DNA from: Chitinophagales bacterium
Lineage (GTDB): Bacteria > Bacteroidota > Bacteroidia > Chitinophagales > CAIOSU01
Length of the DNA stretch: 37,312 nt
Reading direction: 5' to 3'
Assembly: GCA_018401955.1 (NCBI GenBank)
Contig: JAGYJT010000027.1
Span: 1 to 37,312, forward strand
Program-made: the position numbers and the translations under genes
Shown here: piece after piece, positions 1-7,211 of the stretch
Layout: the number at the start of each line of letters is the position of its first letter
How positions within the stretch are numbered: position 1 is the first letter of the stretch
The notes under the pieces: model-generated
Database searches by the model: none
Seen by the model: only the letters and a program-made list of their open reading frames with translations
What the model was told of the DNA's origin: nothing

Positions 1-819
1 TTGGAACGAAAAGGCGCAAAGATTACCTACTTGCCGGTGGGTAATGATGGGCTTGTTGATTTGAAATTGTTGGAGCAGGCTATAACCCCCGAAACGATTT
101 TGGTATGTGTAATGATGGCCAATAACGAGACAGGTGTGGTGCAACCGATAAAAGATATTGGTGCAATATGTAAGCAAAGGGGCGTATTGTTTATGAGCGA
201 TATTACGCAAGCAGCAGGTAAACTGCCAATTGGGGTGCAAGCGCTTGGTATTGATATTGCTCCATTGAGCGCACACAAAATATATGGCCCCAAAGGGGTA
301 GGTGCAATATACCTGCGCAGGCGCGGCCCTAGGGTTAAGTTGGCTCCATTAATTGAAGGTGGTGGGCACGAAAACGGCATACGAAGCGGTACGCTCAATG
401 TGCCAGGCATTATAGGCCTGGGTATAGCGGCAGCGTTGGCCAACCAGCAGCAAGTGGATTATCATAAACATACTTTGCTACTTCGAAACTTATTTGAACA
501 ACAATTGCTGTCTCTGCCAAGCACTATCTTAAATGGGCATTTAACTTTGCGGTTACCTAATACTATCAATATCTCTTTTAACGGCATTAGGCCAGGAGGT
601 TTGTTAAAATCATTGAGCGATACGGTTGCCGTATCTTCTGGTTCTGCATGTACTTCGGCTTTAATGGAAACCTCTTATGTGCTAAATGCCATGAGCGTGA
701 GCGATGATTTAGCTTATAACTCCATAAGGTTTAGCTTGGGCAAAGATACTACCAAACAAGAGCTACACGAAACGTTTTCCATTGTTGCCCAAGCGATAAC
801 ACAGCTACGCCAGCAGTAA
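1..819 (+). CDS. Cysteine desulfurase (NifS/IscS type), 5' end missing
   Basis: PLP-dependent class V aminotransferase-fold enzyme that takes sulfur from L-cysteine for Fe-S cluster or other thiolation pathways. The visible 272 residues hold the PLP-binding Asp67/Gln70 region, the Schiff-base lysine at Lys93 in the motif SAHKIYGPKG, the GGGHENGIRSGT segment, and the active-site loop SSGSACTS with the likely catalytic Cys217. Family members are about 380-400 residues, so roughly 110 N-terminal residues lie before the window; the TTG at base 1 is probably internal. It stops at 819 with no close same-strand partner, and the next gene has its own promoter. I cannot tell from this fragment whether it is the IscS, NifS or another housekeeping paralog. 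Confidence 0.93.
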   Translation: MERKGAKITYLPVGNDGLVDLKLLEQAITPETILVCVMMANNETGVVQPIKDIGAICKQRGVLFMSDITQAAGKLPIGVQALGIDIAPLSAHKIYGPKGVGAIYLRRRGPRVKLAPLIEGGGHENGIRSGTLNVPGIIGLGIAAALANQQQVDYHKHTLLLRNLFEQQLLSLPSTILNGHLTLRLPNTINISFNGIRPGGLLKSLSDTVAVSSGSACTSALMETSYVLNAMSVSDDLAYNSIRFSLGKDTTKQELHETFSIVAQAITQLRQQ

Positions 820-869
820 CCCATTTAAGGGATAATGGTATTCTCTTACCTCATAAAGGTCAAAATGTT

Positions 870-877
870 TACTTTTG
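870..877 (+). promoter_or_regulatory. Candidate promoter -7 box of the heme oxygenase gene
   Basis: TACTTTTG matches the Bacteroidota -7 consensus TAnnTTTG and lies 51 bp before the heme oxygenase start. I see no clear TTTG at the -33 position, so the match rests on the -7 box alone. The predicted transcription start falls inside the adjoining inverted repeat. Confidence 0.45.
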
Positions 878-892
878 TAGAATCATTCTAAA
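876..892 (+). promoter_or_regulatory. Inverted repeat, candidate Fur-family operator
   Basis: TGTAGAATCATTCTAAA is an inverted repeat around a central C (perfect core TAGAAT-C-ATTCTA). It has the 7-1-7 layout of Fur/PerR operators and differs at one fixed base from the alphaproteobacterial Irr element TTTAGAANNNTTCTAAA. It overlaps the end of the candidate -7 box, so a bound repressor would block initiation of the downstream heme oxygenase gene. Iron control of heme degradation is common in other bacteria; here it is an inference from motif and position. Confidence 0.5.
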
Positions 893-928
893 TAGTGACA
901 TTTTTGTGACAAAACAAACACCCATATT

Positions 929-1513
929 ATGAGCGAAATTATTGGTGCCCTTAGGGCCGGAACCAAACAGCACCATGACAATGTGGAAGCTGCCATGCAG
1001 AGCAACCAGATAATGGACAAGAGCCTTACCCATGAAGGTTTTGTGCGTTTGTTGCGCATCAACTATTTATATATGAGCGCTTTGGAGCTGGAGCTTAATA
1101 AGCGCAAAGATTGGTTTGAGGGGTTGAACTTAGACGAACGCCTTGGTAAAACCGCCAACTTAAAAAACGACTTGGAGCTATATGGGGTTGAAATTCCCGC
1201 CACTGAGGAATTTTTTGCCGACTGGAGCATGCCCCGTTTGTTGGGAGCTTTATATGTAGGCGAAGGCTCATCGTTGGGCGGACAAGTAATACAACGTACG
1301 TTACTATCCAATGAGAATTTGCACGACGTTGATAAGACCCTTTTCTATAAAGGGTATGCCGAACAAACCGGCCCAATGTGGAAACAGTTTATGGCATACC
1401 TTGAAACCATGCCGGTTGGTGCCGACCAAATACCAGGGGTAGTATCAGGCGCGCAGGATGCATTTGAGGTAATGATGAAACTAGGCCAACGCTACGAGCT
1501 AGCTAAAGCCTAA
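929..1513 (+). CDS. Biliverdin-producing heme oxygenase
   Basis: Cytosolic all-helical enzyme that opens heme to biliverdin, CO and ferrous iron, used either for iron release or to supply bilin chromophore. At 194 residues it has the size of the bacterial HmuO/BphO group. The proximal heme ligand is most likely His15 or His16 in the segment TKQHHDNVE near the N terminus, and the glycine-rich distal helix is visible as GALYVGEGSSLGGQVIQR around residues 105-122. The start ATG follows the candidate promoter and Fur-like operator, and a strong intrinsic terminator follows the stop, so this appears to be a single-gene transcript. There is no bacteriophytochrome or TonB receptor beside it, so iron use versus pigment use cannot be decided from context. 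Confidence 0.88.
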   Translation: MSEIIGALRAGTKQHHDNVEAAMQSNQIMDKSLTHEGFVRLLRINYLYMSALELELNKRKDWFEGLNLDERLGKTANLKNDLELYGVEIPATEEFFADWSMPRLLGALYVGEGSSLGGQVIQRTLLSNENLHDVDKTLFYKGYAEQTGPMWKQFMAYLETMPVGADQIPGVVSGAQDAFEVMMKLGQRYELAKA

Positions 1514-1531
1514 TAAATATCCGTATAACAT

Positions 1532-1571
1532 AAAAAGCCCCGTGTTGCTATAAGCAATGCGGGGCTTTTTT
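1532..1571 (+). terminator. Intrinsic terminator after the heme oxygenase gene
   Basis: An 11-bp perfect stem (AAAAAGCCCCG paired with CGGGGCTTTTT) is extended by a weaker inner stem (TTGCT with AGCAA) and ends in a run of six T. The A tract on the other side means it could also stop transcription from the opposite strand. Confidence 0.9.
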
Positions 1572-1694
1572 GCATTGGCAAGGTTTTAGCCTTTTAACTG
1601 CGCTATGCAAAAGCTATAGAATTTTATAACCAACATTTACAAGCGGCTTACCAGCAGTATTGCATTTTGGCCAGCTATTATCTCTCTGGTATTC

Positions 1695-2948
1695 TTGTTT
1701 ATTGCAATACTGGTATTGTCGTATGATAATGAGGGATTAAATGCGTTTTTAATAAAGCACCTTAGTCAACTTGCCGTGCAAGAGGCCGATAATGCACGGT
1801 TGGTGCTGGGTACATTGGCTGGAAGCACCGTAAGCCTTACCGTATTTAGTTTTACTATGGTAATGATAGTGCTCAACCAAGCAGGTAGCAACCTATCGCC
1901 TAGGGTGATACCGGGGCTAATAACCAAGCGGGCGCACCAAGTGGTTTTGGGTTTTTATTTAGGAACCACCATTTATATACTGTTGCTTATACTAGGGTTT
2001 GAAAACCCTGAGCGCAATTTGCAAATATCTATGGGCGGTATACTATTGGCTGTTGTTTTCGGAATTACTTGTTTGGTACTGTTTGTATACTTCATCCACT
2101 CTATTTCTCGCTCTATACAAGTTGATAGCATCTTAAACGATGTGTATAGGCAAGGGCTAGTAAGTTTTAGAAAGCATGAAACCAAACCAGTATCCTATCC
2201 TTTTGAAAAACAAAATGTTCGTACCGAAGTACTCGTAATTAGCAGCACCCAAGCGGGTTATTTAGCTGGGGTAAACATCCAAAAGCTAACCAATATAGCC
2301 TGTCATCATAACTTGCAGCTCTGCTTAATGGCCTACATTGGCGATTTTGTGCAACAAGGCCAAGTGTTGCTTAAAGTAGTTAATCGCTCATCGTGCGATA
2401 CCGAATTGAGAAACCAGTTGTTGCAAGCTTTTAACTTAACACACCATGATGTAACCATTAAAAACTCAGAAACGTCGTTAAAGCAGATTTCTGAAATAGC
2501 GGTACGTGCCCTAAGTCCAGGTGTAAATGACCCCGGCACTGCCAAAAAAGCTATTGATTTACTTACCAGTTTACTAGTTTTTCAACTAAAAGTACCAGCC
2601 TACAAAGTGTTTTACGACAAAAATCAGATACCACGTATTGCAGCACCAAATAAGCCGTTTGCGCTGATGTTGCAGAAATACCTTTTGCCCATTAGGCATT
2701 ATGGCCGAGATAATGTGAACATCAACCTTAAGTTGTTATATAGTTTGAAGGTGTTGATGGATAACGACAAAACGCAGCAGCACATGCAGATACTGTGCAA
2801 AGAGTATACTGCCCTATGCCATAGCTACGAAGCGAATGTTGCCCCGGCTGAAGACCGTGAAACCATAAATGTTACAGCCAAGGATATAGAGCAATTATCG
2901 CTGGCCAACACGCGCACCAATGCTCAGTTGCCCGATAAGGAGTTATAA
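1695..2948 (+). CDS. DUF2254 predicted membrane protein, N terminus interrupted
   Basis: Member of the DUF2254 family of inner-membrane proteins of unknown function. Family features visible are two adjacent hydrophobic helix pairs (about residues 35-65 and 78-138), the segment NLSPRVIPGLITKR between them, FVYFIHSISRSIQ after the fourth helix, and the cytoplasmic signature VRALSPGVNDPGTA near residue 280. The open frame starts at a TTG (1695), but in-frame sequence from 1620 to 1694 still reads like the family N terminus (a further helix with SSIAFWPAI). It is preceded by an ATG at 1605 and an in-frame TAG at 1617-1619 (codon 5). The original start was therefore probably 1605. Whether the gene is a recent pseudogene, re-initiates downstream, or has a base-call error is open. 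Its stop is 2 bp from the convergent next gene. Confidence 0.85.
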   Translation: MFIAILVLSYDNEGLNAFLIKHLSQLAVQEADNARLVLGTLAGSTVSLTVFSFTMVMIVLNQAGSNLSPRVIPGLITKRAHQVVLGFYLGTTIYILLLILGFENPERNLQISMGGILLAVVFGITCLVLFVYFIHSISRSIQVDSILNDVYRQGLVSFRKHETKPVSYPFEKQNVRTEVLVISSTQAGYLAGVNIQKLTNIACHHNLQLCLMAYIGDFVQQGQVLLKVVNRSSCDTELRNQLLQAFNLTHHDVTIKNSETSLKQISEIAVRALSPGVNDPGTAKKAIDLLTSLLVFQLKVPAYKVFYDKNQIPRIAAPNKPFALMLQKYLLPIRHYGRDNVNINLKLLYSLKVLMDNDKTQQHMQILCKEYTALCHSYEANVAPAEDRETINVTAKDIEQLSLANTRTNAQLPDKEL

Positions 2949-2950
2949 TA

Positions 2951-3412
2951 TTATTGCCCAGAAGCTGCGAAAAAGCCACGCTCTGCCCAAGGTATCATGT
3001 AGATGATAATACCAAATGCTACCGAGTACCACACAGCGGCTTTGCGATGCTTAAACAACGGGTCGGTAGCACGCTTGCTTAGTATACGGCCCAAGGTAAT
3101 GCACACAATGGCTATAAGCATGCCCACTAAATGCTCTACTGCCCAAAAACGCAGGTTTGGGTCTTTCATTGCTTCGCCCATATTGGCTAAAGCAACTTCA
3201 ACTGTAGGGCTAATAAAATAAAGGCCAAGCCCAAGCAAAAGCTGAGTATGGGTTACTGCAAGTAATATCAAACCAATTTTATCATCTGCTTTGGTAAAGG
3301 GCTTACGACCCAGCCAGCCAATTAAACCCCTGATAATGGCAATTACCAATAATATTAATACAGCATATCGCAGTGTAGAGTGTAAGTGCAATAAAGGAAT
3401 GTATGCGCTCAT
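2951..3412 (-). CDS. Four-helix membrane protein, Bacteroidota 'cytochrome B'-like family
   Basis: A 153-residue integral membrane protein with four hydrophobic segments (about residues 8-32, 45-70, 92-115 and 126-146). Conserved-looking histidines sit in the helices: LLHLHS near the N terminus, THTQLLLGLGLYF in helix 2 and VEHLVGM in helix 3. Similar Bacteroidota proteins are often annotated as cytochrome B because of these histidines. Heme binding is plausible but not shown by the sequence. It is convergent with the DUF2254 gene (2-bp gap) and divergent from the DUF5606 gene, with 190 bp between the two starts. Confidence 0.75.
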   Translation of the reverse strand: MSAYIPLLHLHSTLRYAVLILLVIAIIRGLIGWLGRKPFTKADDKIGLILLAVTHTQLLLGLGLYFISPTVEVALANMGEAMKDPNLRFWAVEHLVGMLIAIVCITLGRILSKRATDPLFKHRKAAVWYSVAFGIIIYMIPWAERGFFAASGQ

Positions 3413-3552
3413 AGTTAACGTTTATGGGGGCTAAGATAGTTAATAAAGCATACGCTTGATTGAAATATGCAGACTTAGTTTGACAAACAGCGGCATATAA
3501 AGGTTCATTTTGCTGTTATAAATCACCACAAAACCAACCATTTGTAAAATAA

Positions 3553-3584
3553 ATTGCGAAACCCCCGTTAGGTTTGTATTTTTG
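3553..3584 (+). promoter_or_regulatory. Candidate Bacteroidota promoter for the DUF5606-M3 pair
   Basis: ATTG (3553-3556) and TATTTTTG (3577-3584) match the -33 TTG and -7 TAnnTTTG boxes with a 20-bp spacer. This predicts a transcript starting near 3590, about 13 bp before the ATG at 3603. Confidence 0.55.
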
Positions 3585-3602
3585 GAGGCTAACGTTTGAT
3601 TT

Positions 3603-4142
3603 ATGAACTTGAAAGAGATTGTTTCTATTAGTGGCATGAGCGGCTTGCATAAAATTGTAAGTCAGCGCGGCGATGGCCTTATCGTGCATTCGTTTGATGA
3701 TGGTAAGTCGCGCTTTGTGCCTAACCGCACGCACATCTTTACCCCGCTAGAGGGTATTACCCTTTATACCCAAACCGACAATATTGAGTTGACCAAGGTA
3801 TTGGCAGAGATGAAAAGCCAAAAAGACAAAAACCCACCTGTTGAGGGTAAAGCCAGCGGCGAGAAACACCAAGAGTATTTGCGCAGCATTGTGCCTGATT
3901 TTGATGAGGAGAAAGTGTATGTAAGCGATATTAAGAAGCTTATTAAGTGGTACCACATTTTGGAAGCCCAAGGTTTGCTAGTGGAAGATGAAGCCCCAGC
4001 TGCAGAAGAAGCCAAGGCCGAGAAAGCCCCAGCCAAAAAGAAAGCTGCTAAAGAAGAAGCTGCCGCTGAAGAACCAGCTGCCGAAAAAAAGCCCGCCAAA
4101 GCAAAGGCTAAGAGTGCCAAGAAAGGGGGCGCTGATGAGTAA
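3603..4142 (+). CDS. DUF5606 domain protein with Lys/Ala/Glu-rich tail
   Basis: A 179-residue protein of the Bacteroidota family DUF5606, function unknown. Residues 1 to about 125 form the conserved part: MNLKEIVSISGMSGLHK at the start, then GLIVHSFDDGKSRF, and SDIKKLIKWYHILE at its end. Residues 130-179 are a low-complexity tail of Lys, Ala, Glu and Pro, with the mixed-charge look of histone H1-like or ribosome-associated tails. The tail may bind nucleic acid, but this is inference only. The last 8 bp overlap the start of the M3 peptidase gene, so the two are probably translated from one message. The candidate promoter lies just upstream. Confidence 0.88.
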   Translation: MNLKEIVSISGMSGLHKIVSQRGDGLIVHSFDDGKSRFVPNRTHIFTPLEGITLYTQTDNIELTKVLAEMKSQKDKNPPVEGKASGEKHQEYLRSIVPDFDEEKVYVSDIKKLIKWYHILEAQGLLVEDEAPAAEEAKAEKAPAKKKAAKEEAAAEEPAAEKKPAKAKAKSAKKGGADE

Positions 4143-5868
4143 TAGTGCTGCTGCTTTAGGTATCAAGAGAGAACGCCAATTTGTACCTGCCGATTTTACT
4201 ATGAGTAATTGGGCAGGTATTGAGCCGTTCTACAATGAACTATTAGATAGGCCCATAACCAACCTTGAAACGCTGAAGCAATGGCTGCGCGATCGGAGTG
4301 AGCTGGATAGTGTAATAGGGGAAGAGTATCGTTGGAGGTACATTAACATGACCCGCGATACCCGTGATTTGGAAACGACCGAAAAGCTGCAGTTTTTTTA
4401 CAAAGAGATTGATCCGAAACTTAATACCATCAACTTTCAGCTAAACAAAAAGTTGGTAGGAGTTACGTTTTTGAACGAACTTGACCCCTCGCAATACTTC
4501 ATTTACCTACGCAATGTGCAAAAGCAGATTGACCTTTACAGGGAAGAAAATTTACCCTTGTTTAAAGAGTTGAAGCTTAAGGAACGGGAGTATGCCGCCA
4601 TCTCTGGCAACATGGAGATAGAATACCAAGGCAGTACCCTTACGCTGCAACAAGCCAATAAGTACCTTAAAAACCCCGACCGCAATGTGCGTGAAGAGGT
4701 TTATAGAAAAATAGGCGAATGCCGAGCTGCTCAACAACAAAAGTTGGAAGATCTTTTTGATGAGTTGCTTAAAATGCGCCATCAAGTAGCCCTAAATGCG
4801 GGTTTTGAAAACTATCGCGATTATAAGTTTGCTGCTATGGGTCGTTTTGATTACACCCCGGCCGATTGCACTGATTTTCACAACTCGGTAGCAGAGGTAG
4901 TTGCACCAGTGGTAGGCAAGTTAATTGAAAAGCGTAAGCAAAAGCTGGGTGTAGATCAATTAAAACCATGGGATCTAGATGTGGATACCGATGGCAAGCA
5001 AGCGCTAAAGCCATATGAAGACGGTACCGACCTTACCAATAAAACCATTGATGTTTTGGATAGCGTTGATGGGTATTTTGCCGAGTGCCTTGGTAATATG
5101 AAAGAGCGCGGTTTCCTTGATTTGGATTCTCGCTCGGGTAAGGCCCCAGGTGGTTATAATATGACTTTGCCCGAAACCGGTTCAGCATTTATTTTTATGA
5201 ATTCGGCTGGTACCGACCGCGATGTTAAAACCATGGTGCATGAGGCGGGTCATGCGGTGCATTCGTTTTTGAGCCACCAGCAAGAACTTATTTATTTCCG
5301 TCAGTATCCGTCAGAGGTAGCCGAGCTTGCCTCTATGAGCATGGAGCTTTTTACTATGCCCCATTGGAGCATATTTTATGCTGATAGTGAGGAACTTAAG
5401 CAATCACAAAAGCTGCAGCTCGAGGGTATTATAAAAGTGCTTCCGTGGATTGCGATTATTGATAAGTTTCAACATTGGTTGTATACCAACCCTGGCCATA
5501 CGCAACAAGAGCGCAGAGAAAATTGGTTGGCTATTTACCGCGAGTTTAATGCCAACGACCCTACAGATTGGGGCGGCTTAGAAGAAAACTTGGCGCACTT
5601 GTGGCACAAGCAATTGCACCTATTTGAAGTGCCCTTTTATTATATTGAATATGGCATGGCGCAATTGGGTGCAGTGGCCATGTGGCGTCAAATGTTGCAG
5701 CACGGGCAGCAAGCCATTGAAAACTATAAAGCGGCGCTCACCTTGGGTTACACCCGCTCTATCGGCGAAATATACAGCACCGCTGGTGTTGAGTTTCGAT
5801 TTGATAAGGATTACATAAGCGAGCTAGTGTCGTTCTTGCAAGGCGAGTACTATAAGTACGACAACTAA
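4135..5868 (+). CDS. M3 family oligoendopeptidase (PepF-like)
   Basis: Zinc metallopeptidase of family M3 that cleaves short peptides in the cytoplasm; 577 residues, normal for the M3B/PepF group. The zinc motif HEAGH is at residues 369-373 and the third ligand is probably Glu397 in EVAELASMSMELF, matching the family pattern E-x-x-S-x-x-x-E. No signal peptide is visible. The ATG at 4135 is preferred because its product begins right before recognisable family sequence. The open frame extends upstream to 3988, but only over the Lys/Ala-rich tail of DUF5606 in another frame, which gives an implausible proline/lysine-rich extension. The ATG overlaps the previous gene by 8 bp, consistent with translational coupling. 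Confidence 0.93.
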   Translation: MSNSAAALGIKRERQFVPADFTMSNWAGIEPFYNELLDRPITNLETLKQWLRDRSELDSVIGEEYRWRYINMTRDTRDLETTEKLQFFYKEIDPKLNTINFQLNKKLVGVTFLNELDPSQYFIYLRNVQKQIDLYREENLPLFKELKLKEREYAAISGNMEIEYQGSTLTLQQANKYLKNPDRNVREEVYRKIGECRAAQQQKLEDLFDELLKMRHQVALNAGFENYRDYKFAAMGRFDYTPADCTDFHNSVAEVVAPVVGKLIEKRKQKLGVDQLKPWDLDVDTDGKQALKPYEDGTDLTNKTIDVLDSVDGYFAECLGNMKERGFLDLDSRSGKAPGGYNMTLPETGSAFIFMNSAGTDRDVKTMVHEAGHAVHSFLSHQQELIYFRQYPSEVAELASMSMELFTMPHWSIFYADSEELKQSQKLQLEGIIKVLPWIAIIDKFQHWLYTNPGHTQQERRENWLAIYREFNANDPTDWGGLEENLAHLWHKQLHLFEVPFYYIEYGMAQLGAVAMWRQMLQHGQQAIENYKAALTLGYTRSIGEIYSTAGVEFRFDKDYISELVSFLQGEYYKYDN

Positions 5869-5903
5869 AAGCTAAATCTCACATTCAGGATTATTAAAGA
5901 TTG

Positions 5904-5921
5904 CCACACATACCGGTGTGG
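5904..5921. other. Small hairpin after the M3 peptidase gene
   Basis: CCACAC pairs with GTGTGG around a 6-nt loop 36 bp after the stop codon. There is no T tract, so it may be a weak terminator or an mRNA 3'-end stabiliser. Confidence 0.35.
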
Positions 5922-5956
5922 AGCATAAATGGCTGTGTCTTGTTGCGCCTATTCAA

Positions 5957-5984
5957 TCGTACCTCGTAAATCGTAAATCAAAAA
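5957..5984. repeat. Heptad tandem array A (TCGTAAA type)
   Basis: Four consecutive 7-nt units read TCGTACC, TCGTAAA, TCGTAAA and TCAAAAA. The array lies in the gap between the M3 peptidase and TonB-like genes. The unit length is the same as in the arrays at 11613, 14570 and 36894, but the sequence differs. Confidence 0.6.
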
Positions 5985-6024
5985 TTACTTCCCCCTGTTA
6001 CCTCCCCGTTTTATACTGTACATA

Positions 6025-6067
6025 AGGAAGCGCTTCCTCGTTTTACCTAACGCTTAAAAAAACGAGG
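6025..6067 (+). promoter_or_regulatory. Palindrome and leader hairpin before the TonB-like gene
   Basis: A perfect 14-bp palindrome AGGAAGCGCTTCCT (6025-6038) partly overlaps a second structure. In that structure CCTCGTTTT (6036-6044) pairs with AAAACGAGG (6059-6067) around a 14-nt loop. The second hairpin ends 2 bp before the start codon at 6070. The two structures share bases 6036-6038 and could be alternatives. This may be an operator plus a translation-modulating leader; no known family is recognised. Confidence 0.45.
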
Positions 6068-6069
6068 AT

Positions 6070-6762
6070 ATGAGTATTTTAGATCAAAAACCAAAAAGTG
6101 CCCTCAAAGAGGGTTTTGGTACCAAATTCGGTATTGGGCTTATTGTAGCCCTTAGCCTATCATTAGCGGCTTTTCAAATCAAGGCCCCTTATAAAGAACA
6201 TAAAATTTGTTTTGCTGATCCATTTGAATCTGAGGATGGGGTGTTTGACGTAGAGCCCGTTATGAGCCACTCAAGGGATAAAGTTGTTGAACCTACAAAG
6301 CCAAAGCCCGCTGCGCCAGTGGTGATTGTCATTGGCGACCCGATGCCCAACCCAGAGCCGGGGCCAGCCCCAATTGACATAACCGATAATCCATTTGCGG
6401 GTGCTGCACCAACAGAGTTTATTGACGAGTTGCCAGCTCCGCCAAAACCAGAGCCAGTAAGGTATGCTGAGAAGATGCCTCAGTTTCCAGGAGGCAATGA
6501 GGCATTAATGGTGTATTTAGCAGGCACCCCATATTGCGATGCAGCTGTACAGAGCGGCTACCAGGGTAAAATACATGTGGAGTTTATGATAGATACGGAT
6601 GGAACAGTGAAGAATGTTAAAGTACTTAACAAACTGTTTTCGTGCTTAGAGCAGGCCGTAAAAAATAGGATTGAGCACATGCCCAATTGGACGCCAGGTA
6701 CTATGGGCGAAAGGCCGGTACCCGTTATCATGGTTGCTCCCATTAACTTCAGTTTGAACTAG
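6070..6762 (+). CDS. TonB-like energy transducer protein
   Basis: A 230-residue protein with the layout of TonB: a short cytoplasmic N terminus, one membrane helix (about residues 20-38), a Pro/Glu/Lys-rich periplasmic linker (residues 70-135 with several PEP/PKP runs), and a TonB C-terminal domain (about 138-230). The C-terminal domain contains PQFPGGNEALMVYL, GKIHVEFMIDTDGTVKNVKV and PNWTPGTMGERPVPVIM. In this family it couples proton motive force via ExbB/ExbD to outer-membrane receptors. Two cysteines (TPYC and LFSC) at positions not typical of the domain could form a disulfide. No exbB/exbD or receptor gene is adjacent, so it may be an orphan paralog. Its leader contains a palindrome and a hairpin. 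Confidence 0.82.
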   Translation: MSILDQKPKSALKEGFGTKFGIGLIVALSLSLAAFQIKAPYKEHKICFADPFESEDGVFDVEPVMSHSRDKVVEPTKPKPAAPVVIVIGDPMPNPEPGPAPIDITDNPFAGAAPTEFIDELPAPPKPEPVRYAEKMPQFPGGNEALMVYLAGTPYCDAAVQSGYQGKIHVEFMIDTDGTVKNVKVLNKLFSCLEQAVKNRIEHMPNWTPGTMGERPVPVIMVAPINFSLN

Positions 6763-6870
6763 TAGTAATTACAAAAAGTCATCTTTTTGTGACATTTTTT
6801 TCAAGTTGATATAATAAGGCATCTTTTGTTGCGTTTTAGGGGTATAAAACCAAAACGAACGAAAGTGCCT

Positions 6871-7110
6871 ATGAACGAAATTTTTACCCACAACGATTTG
6901 ATACGCAAAATTTATGGTGAAACGGGAGTGACTGAAAACCAGGCCATTGCCGAAGCTTGCAACACCAGCTTTGAAATTCAGGAAGAAATGAATCAATTAG
7001 AAGAAGTGAAGCAGCTTTTGGATACCGCTTGGCAACGTCCTCGTACCGCCATCATCAAAAATATCATGCGCTACAGCCTTGAGCAGAAATTGGCTGGCAT
7101 GGGTAACTAA
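6871..7110 (+). CDS. Small conserved Bacteroidota protein, function unknown
   Basis: A 79-residue, mainly helical, charged protein beginning MNEIFTHNDLIRKIYGE, with no signal peptide or membrane segment. The open frame reaches back to a TTG at 6826, but the ATG at 6871 fits the usual start of similar small Bacteroidota proteins; I recall relatives of this type but no name. Its size and a helical segment around ACNTSFEIQEEMNQLEE loosely recall the N-terminal region of anti-sigma factors without the zinc residues. This is a weak resemblance only. It lies 108 bp after the TonB-like gene and is followed by a strong terminator, so it may be its own transcript. Confidence 0.7.
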   Translation: MNEIFTHNDLIRKIYGETGVTENQAIAEACNTSFEIQEEMNQLEEVKQLLDTAWQRPRTAIIKNIMRYSLEQKLAGMGN

Positions 7111-7133
7111 GGTTACTATTTGCGTTTTTTATC

Positions 7134-7170
7134 AAAAGCGGACGATGCCTAGGGCGTTGCTCCGCTTTTA
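7134..7170 (+). terminator. Intrinsic terminator between convergent genes
   Basis: AAAAGCGGA pairs with TCCGCTTTT. The stem continues inward (CGATGCC with GGCGTTG, two wobble pairs, one bulged C) to a 3-nt loop and is followed by a T-rich stretch. It lies between the stop of the 79-residue gene and the 3' end of the convergent MORN-repeat gene and could serve both. Confidence 0.85.
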
Positions 7171-7211
7171 TCTTTTAGGTAGTTGCTATGTTAATCGGTA
7201 TGGAGGCTTAG

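Noticed and set aside
3988..4134. N-terminal extension of the M3 peptidase frame
   Set aside because: It only reads the Lys/Ala-rich tail of DUF5606 in another frame, giving a Pro/Lys/Arg-rich stretch unlike the family; the ATG at 4135 fits homologous length.
6826..6870. TTG start for the 79-residue protein
   Set aside because: The extra 15 residues are basic and of low similarity to the family start MNEIFTHND; the ATG at 6871 is preferred.
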